Below, one piece after another: positions 1 through 5,798 of a stretch of 6,425 bases of DNA. This stretch comes from an uncultured cyanobacterium (lineage in GTDB: Bacteria; Cyanobacteriota; Cyanobacteriia; Phormidesmidales; Phormidesmidaceae). The stretch spans positions 1 through 6,425 of the forward strand of contig CALHGI010000482.1 of assembly GCA_938029995.1 (NCBI GenBank), in the 5' to 3' direction. The position numbers and the translations under genes are program-made. The notes under the pieces were generated by a model. It did not search any database. It saw only the letters and a program-made list of their open reading frames with translations, and was not told the origin of the DNA. Position 1 is the first letter of the stretch; each line of letters begins with the position of its first letter.

Positions 1-405
1 ATAGTCGTCAGCTGGTTCCTATGGCGGCTGTTGGTGACATACCTGGATAATCGGTCCATCCCCCTCCAGAGCGAGACTGGGCTGGGGGAAGAAGCCCAAC
101 CGACGCTATCGGTTGCGGCCTGGTTGCGCGAGGCAAAACGTTGGGAGCAAGAAGGCAACTGGCCAGCGGCCTGTCGGGCCCTATATATGGCTGCGTTACA
201 ACGGTTACACGACCGAAAAAGGGTGTCCCATTTGGAAAGTCGTACCGATGGTGAATACCTGCAAACCCTAGATCAGGTGGCCCAGCCACGCCCCTATCAG
301 CTATTGATTCGCACCCATGAGCGAGCTGAATTTGGCGGCATTGAGCCCACGGAGGAAAACTTAAGGCGGTGCCAATATGCCTACCGGGAGATTGAACAGA
401 AATGA
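1..405 (+). CDS. DUF4129 domain membrane protein, C-terminal part (5' truncated by window)
   Basis: The reading frame is open from the first base of the window, so this is the 3' end of a longer gene, with 134 residues visible. A TTG at 31 could be mistaken for a start, but the preceding codons give a hydrophobic, aromatic stretch (SWFLWRLL) that looks like the end of a membrane helix. From about residue 38 it matches the DUF4129 pattern: a helix with A-WLREA, then GNWPAACRALYMAALQRL, then a T-x-x-E-Y segment (residues 82-86) and a final helix with R-A-EFGG. This domain usually sits on the cytoplasmic side at the C terminus of membrane proteins, often beside MoxR and DUF58 genes or fused to transglutaminase-like proteins. 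Its biochemical role is unknown. Whether a transglutaminase domain lies upstream cannot be seen. The stop overlaps the next start by four bases (ATGA), so translation is probably coupled to the DUF4350 gene. Confidence 0.85.
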   Translation: MVVSWFLWRLLVTYLDNRSIPLQSETGLGEEAQPTLSVAAWLREAKRWEQEGNWPAACRALYMAALQRLHDRKRVSHLESRTDGEYLQTLDQVAQPRPYQLLIRTHERAEFGGIEPTEENLRRCQYAYREIEQK

Positions 406-1532
406 CCCTCCGGTGGCAACCTAATCGTTATATCTGGATGGGGCTGATTACCCTGGTCGTGTTGTGCTTTCTGTTGGTCATATTTGCACCTAGCAGCGGC
501 ATTAAAGTGCATGGTTCCACCTACAGCCGTGCCCCCGAAGGTTACCTAGGCTGGTATCAGTATATGGAGGAACAGGGCTCACCTGTGCAGCGCTGGCAGC
601 GGCCTCCTAAAGAGTTATTAGCAGCGGCAGGGGAAGACGGCCCCCATACCCTTTTACAGATTTACTCTGGCCTAGTGTCCAAGGGCTTGGTGTTGTCTCC
701 GGCCTGGGTAGATGACTGGCTGGCGGCTGGGAATAGCCTGGTGGTGCTGGGCATTAGTCAACCGGTTACAGAGGCCCAGTTTAAGACCCAACAAGCCAGT
801 AACCAGGGGGATGTGGTGGTGATGACCCGCAGACGCCATCCCAACGAGTTTCAGCCCTTAGGAGACAGCTACGGGGCCGTAGTGTGGCGACAGAATCGAG
901 AGTCAGGGACGGTGGTGCTGGCCACCACACCACACTTGGCGGCAAATGCCCACCAGTCCGATCCGGGTAACTATGCGTTCCTATCCAAACTGGTGACGGA
1001 GACCGGCGGCTCGATTTGGGTAGATGAGTTTTTGCATGGTTATAAAGCCCCTGATGTGATCGTGGAAGAGGCCATTGGCACCTGGACAGAGTATTTAGCT
1101 AAAACCCCCGTCATGGTCATGGTGATTCAGCTGGGACTGATGATGGGGGTGTTTATTTTGGCGCAAAATCGTCGGCTAGGAACCCGCAGGTTAGTGCCGT
1201 CCCCGGTGGTGGATAATAGCCAGGTTTATATTAATGCCCTGGCGGCGGTGTTACATAAGGCAGGTAGTACGGCCTTTATGGTAGATGCGATCGCAAAAGC
1301 CGAACGCATCAATCTACAAAAGGGACTGGGACTAACGGAGACAGATGATGCCTCGCTCCAACAGGCTTGGACCCAACGCACCGGGCAAGGGGCAGAGATA
1401 TTAACACCGCTACTCAAACCCCCTCAAGCCAGCAAACCCATGTCAGACAGTCAGATCAATCAATGGCTAGTCAAGTTACACCAGGTGAGACAACACATAG
1501 CCAGGTTCAAAGGTAGACAACAACAACCATGA
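402..1532 (+). CDS. DUF4350 domain membrane protein
   Basis: A 376-residue protein of unknown biochemical role. The N terminus is short and basic, followed by a membrane helix at about residues 11-30. A large extracytoplasmic region follows, beginning with the DUF4350-like segment [18 protein letters not shown] (39-56). It continues through a Rossmann-like alternation of strands (for example SLVVLGI 112-118 and TVVLATT 170-176) to the family-typical VDEFLHGY at 207-214. A second helix spans about 234-254, then a basic RRLGTRR stop-transfer sequence and a cytoplasmic tail of about 115 residues. The start is the ATG in the ATGA overlap with the DUF4129 stop. Its own stop overlaps the MoxR start in the same way. 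Proteins of this family are habitually encoded next to MoxR and DUF58 genes, so it is probably a membrane partner of that ATPase. The topology is predicted by eye only. Confidence 0.85.
   Translation: MTLRWQPNRYIWMGLITLVVLCFLLVIFAPSSGIKVHGSTYSRAPEGYLGWYQYMEEQGSPVQRWQRPPKELLAAAGEDGPHTLLQIYSGLVSKGLVLSPAWVDDWLAAGNSLVVLGISQPVTEAQFKTQQASNQGDVVVMTRRRHPNEFQPLGDSYGAVVWRQNRESGTVVLATTPHLAANAHQSDPGNYAFLSKLVTETGGSIWVDEFLHGYKAPDVIVEEAIGTWTEYLAKTPVMVMVIQLGLMMGVFILAQNRRLGTRRLVPSPVVDNSQVYINALAAVLHKAGSTAFMVDAIAKAERINLQKGLGLTETDDASLQQAWTQRTGQGAEILTPLLKPPQASKPMSDSQINQWLVKLHQVRQHIARFKGRQQQP
1287..1294. repeat. HIP1 octamer GCGATCGC
   Basis: A perfect octamer within the DUF4350 gene, in the codons for the cytoplasmic tail. 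HIP1 is over-represented in many cyanobacterial genomes and supports the taxonomic call. Confidence 0.85.
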
Positions 1533-2479
1533 GTGAACTGCAAACACACATTAAAGCCATTGGGCAAACCCTGGAAACTGTCATTGTGGGACAGTCGGCC
1601 CTGGTGAATCAGCTACTGGTGTCTCTCTTAGCGGGGGGGCATGTGATTTTAGAAGGGGTGCCCGGCACTGGCAAAACCCTGATGGTTAAAGTAGTAGCCC
1701 GATTAATCCAGGCCGAGTTTTGTCGCATTCAACTCACCCCCGACATTTTGCCCTCAGATATTTTAGGCACCAACGTATTTGACTTAAATACCCGCGATTT
1801 CACCCTCAAAAAAGGTCCCGTCTTTACCCAGGTATTATTGGCCGATGAAGTCAATCGCACACCACCCAAAACCCAGGCAGCGTTGCTAGAAGCCATGGAG
1901 GAACAACAGGTCACCCTCGATGGCGTGAGACATCCCCTGCCCGATCTCTTTTGGGTCATCGCCACCCAAAATTCCCTCGAGTTTGAAGGCACCTATCCCT
2001 TGCCCGAAGCCCAATTAGATCGTTTTCTCTTTAAACTGGTGGTCGATTACCCAGCCCCCGAAGCCGAAAAACAAATGTTGCGCAATGCCCAGGCCGGGTT
2101 TGAGGCGAGACGGTTAAATATTAAAAATTTGCAGGCCCTGACCCAAGCCACAGATATTTTGAAAGCTCGACAAGACGTGAAAAAAATCACCGTCCAAGAG
2201 CCCGTCCTAGACTATATCTTGGCCCTAGTCCAGGCCACCCGAAAATCAGCAGATTTGTCCCTGGGGGCCTCTCCCCGGTCGGCCGTCAGTTGGCTTCAGG
2301 CAAGCAAAGCCCATGCCTGGCTAGCAGGCCAAACCTACGCCACCCCTGACAACGTCAAGGCGGTGGCTCGCCCCCTATTACGTCATCGATTAATTATGGG
2401 CCCCGAAGCCCAATTGGATGGTCTCACCACGGATGCGGTGATTGACGGCATCCTCAAGCGTACTGCTGTTCCCAGATAG
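1529..2479 (+). CDS. MoxR-family AAA+ ATPase
   Basis: A 316-residue, full-length MoxR-type ATPase, predicted cytoplasmic. Motifs seen are Walker A GVPGTGKT (43-50), Walker B LLADEVNR (103-110) with the catalytic Asp-Glu pair, sensor 1 ATQN (145-148), the arginine finger in LPEAQLDRF (158-166, Arg165) and sensor 2 GASPRSA (246-252, Arg250). A C-terminal lid follows, ending in the family's [13 protein letters not shown] pattern. All catalytic positions are present. MoxR proteins form oligomeric rings. Where studied, they work with a vWA protein as a chaperone that inserts metals or cofactors, or remodels partner complexes. Here the vWA candidate is the DUF58 product encoded 8 bases downstream. 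Translation starts at the ATG overlapping the DUF4350 stop. Only a weak AGG-like element (around 1511) lies upstream, which fits translational coupling. The client of this particular ATPase is not evident from the sequence. Confidence 0.95.
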   Translation: MSELQTHIKAIGQTLETVIVGQSALVNQLLVSLLAGGHVILEGVPGTGKTLMVKVVARLIQAEFCRIQLTPDILPSDILGTNVFDLNTRDFTLKKGPVFTQVLLADEVNRTPPKTQAALLEAMEEQQVTLDGVRHPLPDLFWVIATQNSLEFEGTYPLPEAQLDRFLFKLVVDYPAPEAEKQMLRNAQAGFEARRLNIKNLQALTQATDILKARQDVKKITVQEPVLDYILALVQATRKSADLSLGASPRSAVSWLQASKAHAWLAGQTYATPDNVKAVARPLLRHRLIMGPEAQLDGLTTDAVIDGILKRTAVPR

Positions 2480-2487
2480 GCAATGCC

Positions 2488-3807
2488 ATGACTCCTACCT
2501 CACGTTTGTATGGGCTAATGGCCATGGGGGGCGCGGTGGCAGCCCTACTGCAGGGCGTTTCCCAAACCACGTCTCCGGCAATCATTTTGCTCGGCATGTT
2601 GGCCTTTGACGGTTTGCTGCTAGGGCTCATGTTATTGGATGGGGTACTGGTCAATCAGGCAAAACGGCCCACCGTCAAGCGAGAACCGCTCCATCGGTTC
2701 TCCATCGGTCGAGACAACAAGGTAACTATCACCATTGACACCAAAGCCACCCCCGCCCAATTACAAATCTACGATCGCTATCCCAACCCGTTGGGGGACA
2801 TTGCCATGCCCCTGCGGGCAAACTGTGGGGCCAAGTCGCGATCGCAGGTAAGCTACACAGTCCACCCTCAACAGCGGGGAGAGTTCCAGTGGGGGGACCT
2901 AGAAGTGCGGCAGCGGGGGCCCCTGGGGTTGGCGTGGCGAGGGTGGCGCATTCCCCAATCACAATCGGTGGCCGTCTATCCAGATTTGGTTGGGTTAGAG
3001 GCCCTGTCAGTGCAGTTGGCCATTCAGTCAACGGGCACGGTACGCCAGCGCAAACGCATCGGCATTGGCACCGAGTTTGCAGAGTTGAGAGAATATGGCA
3101 TTGGGGATGATCCTCGCCTGATTGATTGGAAAGCTACGGCGCGGCGCAGCACCCCCCTGGTGCGAGTATTAGAACCCGAACGAGAACAAACCCTAATTGT
3201 ATTATTGGATCGGGGCCGGTTAATGACGGCCCGAGTTAAGGGGCTGTCACGGTTTGACTGGGGAATCAATGCCACACTTTCCCTGGCCCTGGCTGGATTA
3301 CACCGGGGCGATCGCGTTGGGGTTGGCGTGTTTGATCGGCAAATGCAAACCTGGGTGCCCCCCACCGGTGGTCAGCAACACCTGCAACATTTAATCAGAA
3401 CACTAACGCCCCTACAGCCCGTTTTATTAGAGTCTGACTATTTGGGAGCCGTCACCCAGGTCGCCACTCAGCAAAATCGCCGGGCCCTGGTGGTGGTGAT
3501 TACTGACATCGTCGATCAGACCGCATCGGCAGAGCTACTAACCGCCCTCACCCGGCTCAAAGCGCGCCATTTACCCTTTTGTGTGACGCTACGCGATCCC
3601 CAGGTAGACCACCAAGCCCACCAATTTGAGCCAGGGGTGGCCGAAACCTATGGCCGAGCCGTGGCCCTAGACTTGTTAAATCAACGTCAGGTTGCCTTTG
3701 CCCAGCTCAAGCAAAGTGGTGTGTTGGTATTAGATGCCCCCGCCAATAAAATTAGCGCCCCCCTAGTGGACGACTATTTACGGGTTAAAGCGAGGAACCG
3801 ACTATAG
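2488..3807 (+). CDS. DUF58 domain protein (vWA-like), membrane anchored
   Basis: A 439-residue protein. Two hydrophobic segments near the N terminus (about residues 8-24 and 30-51) form a probable hairpin anchor. A beta-rich region (about 75-165) follows, then the DUF58 signature at 194-230, with GTEFAELREYGIGDD followed by IDWKATARR and VRVLEPE. The vWA-like fold starts at LIVLLDRGRLM (236-246) and continues with VVVITDIVD (335-343). The first metal-site motif reads D-R-G-R rather than the classical D-x-S-x-S, so adhesion-site metal binding may be absent or altered. DUF58 proteins are standard partners of MoxR ATPases. The start is the ATG at 2488, with an AGG overlapping the MoxR stop 7 bases upstream. 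No in-frame start is clearly better, though ATGs at residues 11 and 13 are alternatives. It is the last gene of the left operon and faces the SpoIIM-like gene. Confidence 0.93.
   Translation: MTPTSRLYGLMAMGGAVAALLQGVSQTTSPAIILLGMLAFDGLLLGLMLLDGVLVNQAKRPTVKREPLHRFSIGRDNKVTITIDTKATPAQLQIYDRYPNPLGDIAMPLRANCGAKSRSQVSYTVHPQQRGEFQWGDLEVRQRGPLGLAWRGWRIPQSQSVAVYPDLVGLEALSVQLAIQSTGTVRQRKRIGIGTEFAELREYGIGDDPRLIDWKATARRSTPLVRVLEPEREQTLIVLLDRGRLMTARVKGLSRFDWGINATLSLALAGLHRGDRVGVGVFDRQMQTWVPPTGGQQHLQHLIRTLTPLQPVLLESDYLGAVTQVATQQNRRALVVVITDIVDQTASAELLTALTRLKARHLPFCVTLRDPQVDHQAHQFEPGVAETYGRAVALDLLNQRQVAFAQLKQSGVLVLDAPANKISAPLVDDYLRVKARNRL
2838..2845. repeat. HIP1 octamer GCGATCGC
   Basis: A perfect octamer in the DUF58 gene, upstream of the signature motif. 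A shorter CGATCGC variant lies nearby at 2772-2778. Confidence 0.85.
3308..3315. repeat. HIP1 octamer GCGATCGC
   Basis: A second perfect copy in the DUF58 gene, coding through the vWA-like region (GDRVG). Confidence 0.85.
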
Positions 3808-3819
3808 GCGAGTCACCCG

Positions 3820-3841
3820 GTTGTCCCCTGCATGGGACAAC
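3820..3841 (+). terminator. Hairpin in the convergent gap, possible terminator
   Basis: A perfect inverted repeat, GTTGTCCC then a 6-base loop CTGCAT then GGGACAAC, lies 12 bases after the DUF58 stop and 11 bases before the end of the opposing SpoIIM-like gene. The stem has 8 pairs, 5 of them G-C. On the plus strand the following bases are only moderately T-rich (GTAGTTTATCGTTATT) without a clean T-tract. On the minus strand the downstream side is C/G-rich. It therefore suits the plus-strand operon better, but it is not a textbook intrinsic terminator. Confidence 0.5.
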
Positions 3842-3852
3842 GTAGTTTATCG

Positions 3853-4848
3853 TTATTGACTGTCCATAGTACCGGTACAACAATATTTTACTAACCCTGC
3901 AAACAACAGGGTGCCAACCAAATATTTAACGGGAGAGGGAATTAACGGACTGGGGGAAAAGAATCCTTCGATAATGCCAGCAATAATTAGCATCGGGACA
4001 ATGCCATAGACCAGCTGAGTCGCCTGCAGACCATAGACCTTGAGGGCATCCAGGCGACGATATTGCCCCGGTAGCAAGATCGCCCTGGCCAAGATTAACC
4101 CAGCTCCACCGGCGATAAAAATTGCAGGTAGCTCCAAGGAACCATGGGGAAACACAAAGGCCCACAGATCGTAGGCCAGGTTTGTTTGGGCCACCAGGGT
4201 AGCGACAGCGCCGATCATCAAACCGTTAAACACAATGACATACAGGGTAAATACTCCGGGTGGAGTAAAGATGGGAATGGTCCAGACAAAAAATGTAATA
4301 CCGCCAACAATGGCCTTTAAAGCGACACTAATGTTGTTGATGGTAATGGAACTGGAGGCAATGGGTTCCTGACCTAAAATCGAAACGGTCCATAGTTCCT
4401 CAGATTCGCGGACGGACTCGACAAAATCTGGCCCCAGCACCAGGGACATAAAGGTGGGGTCTTGCCATGAATACCACCAGGCAATCAGGCCACTAATGAT
4501 AAAAAGGGCGGTTGCGATCGCAATATACCCCCAAGACTGCCGTACTACGGCGGGGAAGCCATAGCGATAAAACTCCAATATCGCCTGCCAATTTTGGCGG
4601 CGAGATCCCTGATAAATTTGCCCATAGCCCCGTGATGTCAGCGATTGCAAATCCTGCACCAGAGTTTCTCCCATCTGCTGGGTGCGCGCCCGAGCCAAAT
4701 CAGCAGATACCGAACGATAGAGACTAGCCAGAGCTTTGATATTATCGGTGTCCAAGTCTGCTAACCCATGGGTTTCAGCCTGCCGCAATAACGCATCTAA
4801 CTGCTGCCAACTGGGCTCGCGGCGAGCGATCCAACGTTGAATATTCAT
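3853..4848 (-). CDS. SpoIIM-like (DUF95) multi-pass membrane protein
   Basis: A 331-residue integral membrane protein. A roughly 100-residue soluble N-terminal region begins with the family-typical RREPSWQQLDALL (9-21) and carries the SADLARAR motif (48-55). About five or six membrane segments follow (roughly 104-125, 176-195, 199-220, 227-257, 278-296, 305-322). The SpoIIM landmarks FPHGSLELPAIFIAGGAGL (233-251) and GIIEGFFSPS (291-300) are both present. In Bacillus, SpoIIM works with SpoIID and SpoIIP in engulfment during sporulation. A cyanobacterium makes no endospores, so this homologue must do something else, probably with the neighbouring MoxR/DUF58 set or the RDD protein. The ATG at 4848 is the only usable start: codons upstream in this frame contain no ATG, GTG or TTG before a stop. 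It has no Shine-Dalgarno of its own and probably depends on the short upstream ORF. Confidence 0.9.
   Translation of the reverse strand: MNIQRWIARREPSWQQLDALLRQAETHGLADLDTDNIKALASLYRSVSADLARARTQQMGETLVQDLQSLTSRGYGQIYQGSRRQNWQAILEFYRYGFPAVVRQSWGYIAIATALFIISGLIAWWYSWQDPTFMSLVLGPDFVESVRESEELWTVSILGQEPIASSSITINNISVALKAIVGGITFFVWTIPIFTPPGVFTLYVIVFNGLMIGAVATLVAQTNLAYDLWAFVFPHGSLELPAIFIAGGAGLILARAILLPGQYRRLDALKVYGLQATQLVYGIVPMLIIAGIIEGFFSPSPLIPSPVKYLVGTLLFAGLVKYCCTGTMDSQ
4514..4521. repeat. HIP1 octamer GCGATCGC
   Basis: A copy in the SpoIIM-like gene, within the codons for the first membrane helix. It shows the signature is present in the inverted gene as well as the flanking operons. Confidence 0.85.
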
Positions 4849-4877
4849 TAAATAATGTGCATTATGTCTATTTTCAT
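4848..4877 (-). CDS. Putative 9-codon leader ORF before the SpoIIM-like gene
   Basis: On the minus strand the ATG at 4877-4875 opens a tiny ORF, MKIDIMHII, whose TAA stop (4850-4848) shares its last A with the ATG of the SpoIIM-like gene (TAATG). The strong Shine-Dalgarno sequence of the region is placed for this ORF, not for the large gene. No composition in the peptide (such as runs of one amino acid) suggests classic attenuation, so simple translational coupling by re-initiation is the likelier role. This is an inference: a 9-codon ORF could exist by chance, but the combination of good ribosome site and overlapping stop/start is suggestive. Confidence 0.45.
   Translation of the reverse strand: MKIDIMHII
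4852..4865. promoter_or_regulatory. AT-rich inverted repeat, possible operator
   Basis: ATAATG-TG-CATTAT is a 14-base imperfect-centre palindrome lying inside the leader ORF just before the SpoIIM-like start. The half-sites resemble the alternating ATAAT/ATTAT pattern of Fur-superfamily boxes, though the match is partial and the site is shorter than a full box. An adjacent CATTA at 4846-4850, covering the start codon, can also pair with TAATG at 4853-4857, so RNA-level effects are possible. Chance in AT-rich DNA is a real alternative. Confidence 0.25.
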
Positions 4878-4885
4878 AAGGTTTA

Positions 4886-4895
4886 CCCCTCCTTT
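4886..4895 (-). promoter_or_regulatory. Strong Shine-Dalgarno site upstream of the leader ORF
   Basis: The minus strand reads AAAGGAGGGG here, nearly ideal for pairing with the end of 16S rRNA. The AGGAGG core is 10 bases from the leader ATG (4877) but 39 bases from the SpoIIM-like ATG (4848), too far to serve the latter directly. It decides the interpretation of the start region. No other gene in this window has a comparably strong site. Confidence 0.6.
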
Positions 4896-4910
4896 AGGAT
4901 AACGTTGGGG

Positions 4911-4920
4911 AGGATATCCT
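4911..4920. promoter_or_regulatory. Perfect palindrome AGGATATCCT in divergent promoter region
   Basis: A 10-base perfect palindrome sits in the 101-base divergent gap (4849-4949), with an extra AGGAT half-site at 4896-4900 in the same orientation. It lies about 30 bases before the start of the right-hand operon and behind the leader of the SpoIIM-like gene, a position from which one regulator could affect both. No convincing -35/-10 pair could be assigned on either strand; a TATCCT hexamer (minus strand, 4901-4896) is a weak -10 candidate. Confidence 0.25.
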
Positions 4921-4949
4921 GAGCCTATTTCTGTTATTGCTTAACTCCT

Positions 4950-5798
4950 ATGACAATTAATCCTACTGGTCGCCTACGACCTGTCAATGTCGGCAATGTC
5001 GTGAGTGTTGGTATTAGTTTATACCGCACCAATTTCAAAACCTATTCTGGCCTGGCATTTAAATCATTGCTTTGGTATCTCGTTCCAGTTTATGGTTGGG
5101 CTCGCAGTCTGATGATTTTGGGGCAGATTGGTCGCCTAGGCTTCAAAGAAATGGTCCGTGAACCGGAGACGGCGAAACAGGCCTTGGGAAAGGTATTACC
5201 CCGCCTGTGGACGTTCCTGGGCATTGCCTTTTTGGTAGGGTTAATTCAGTTTGGCATCAACATTGGCCTATCTATTGTTAGGGGAATGGTGTCGATCCCC
5301 GTGTTGTTTTTAGCCAGAACAGGAGAGGCCGGAGCCTCCATATCGGCCCTACTCCAGCTACTCTTACTGCTGATATTTTTAGCAATCCAGATCTGGTTTC
5401 AGGCTCGCTTTTGGCTTTACGACCTACTGTTGGCAGTGGAGACAGATCTCGAAGCAACCCAGGCCATTTCAAGAAGTTGGCAATTGACCCAAGGATCATC
5501 CTTTAGGGTCCAGTTGGTGTTTTTAATCACCTACATGATTATGTTGCCGCTGATTATCCTTAGCTTTGTGCCCTTTCTATTTACCATCCCTTATTTTGCT
5601 GCCTTTTCCTCAGAAAACCCTGACCCTGCTTTCTTTTCAGCTATTTTTTTGGCCAGCTTAGCCTTCCTAGTACTGCTATTTGTTGTGAGCGTTTTTACGG
5701 TCCCCTTCTGGCAATCGGTTAAAACTGCTCTGTATTATGACTGCCGCAGTCGCAAGGAAGGATTAGACCTGGAGCTAAAAAAACGCAAAACATCATGA
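4950..5798 (+). CDS. Multi-pass membrane protein, DUF975 / GDPD membrane-domain-like
   Basis: A 282-residue hydrophobic protein without a recognisable enzymatic motif. The N terminus (PVNVGNVVSVGISLYRTNFKTY, read in two parts around residues 11-32) is an amphipathic entry segment typical of cyanobacterial proteins related to the membrane domain of glycerophosphodiester phosphodiesterases and to DUF975. Membrane segments are visible at about 37-57, 88-110, 131-148, 187-217 and 227-252. The C terminus carries the family-like PFWQSVKTALYYDCRSRKEG (252-271), where related proteins usually show YYDLR. The start ATG has no Shine-Dalgarno, and the frame is closed by a TGA 28 bases upstream with no other start codon between. 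The stop overlaps the RDD gene start as ATGA. It is divergent from the SpoIIM-like gene. The family name is a similarity judgement, and the function is unknown. Confidence 0.75.
   Translation: MTINPTGRLRPVNVGNVVSVGISLYRTNFKTYSGLAFKSLLWYLVPVYGWARSLMILGQIGRLGFKEMVREPETAKQALGKVLPRLWTFLGIAFLVGLIQFGINIGLSIVRGMVSIPVLFLARTGEAGASISALLQLLLLLIFLAIQIWFQARFWLYDLLLAVETDLEATQAISRSWQLTQGSSFRVQLVFLITYMIMLPLIILSFVPFLFTIPYFAAFSSENPDPAFFSAIFLASLAFLVLLFVVSVFTVPFWQSVKTALYYDCRSRKEGLDLELKKRKTS
5777..5783 (+). other. Slippery A-heptamer near the end of the DUF975-like gene
   Basis: Seven A residues are read in frame as A-AAA-AAA, the layout needed for tandem -1 slippage. After a -1 shift the frame is open (codons for T-Q-N-I-M) straight into the RDD gene. 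GGAG lies 2 bases before it, and a weak bulged hairpin (GAATC at 5797-5801 with GATTC at 5818-5822) lies downstream. Real frameshifting is unproven. Confidence 0.3.

Noticed and set aside
31..405. TTG at 31 as the start of a complete 124-residue protein
   Set aside because: The frame is open to base 1 and the preceding codons encode a membrane-helix-like stretch, so the gene starts before the window.
1226..1417. A minus-strand 63-codon ORF within the DUF4350 gene
   Set aside because: It is antisense to a well-supported coding region and lacks any start signal or recognisable domain.
2003..2419. Near-identical 18-base copies of CCCGAAGCCCAATTrGAT at 2003-2020 and 2402-2419 in the MoxR gene
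   Set aside because: Both encode PEAQLD, but the first is the arginine-finger segment and the second the known C-terminal family motif. It is coincidence of conserved motifs and codon preference, not a mobile or duplicated element.
2889..3110. A plus-strand 73-codon ORF inside the DUF58 gene, and minus-strand ORFs at 2729-3031 and 3024-3365
   Set aside because: These are out-of-frame shadows of the GC-rich DUF58 coding sequence with low-complexity Gly/Ala/Pro/Arg products.
4512..4727. A 71-codon plus-strand ORF opposite the SpoIIM-like gene
   Set aside because: It is fully antisense to a gene with clear family motifs, its product resembles nothing recognisable, and there is no ribosome site.
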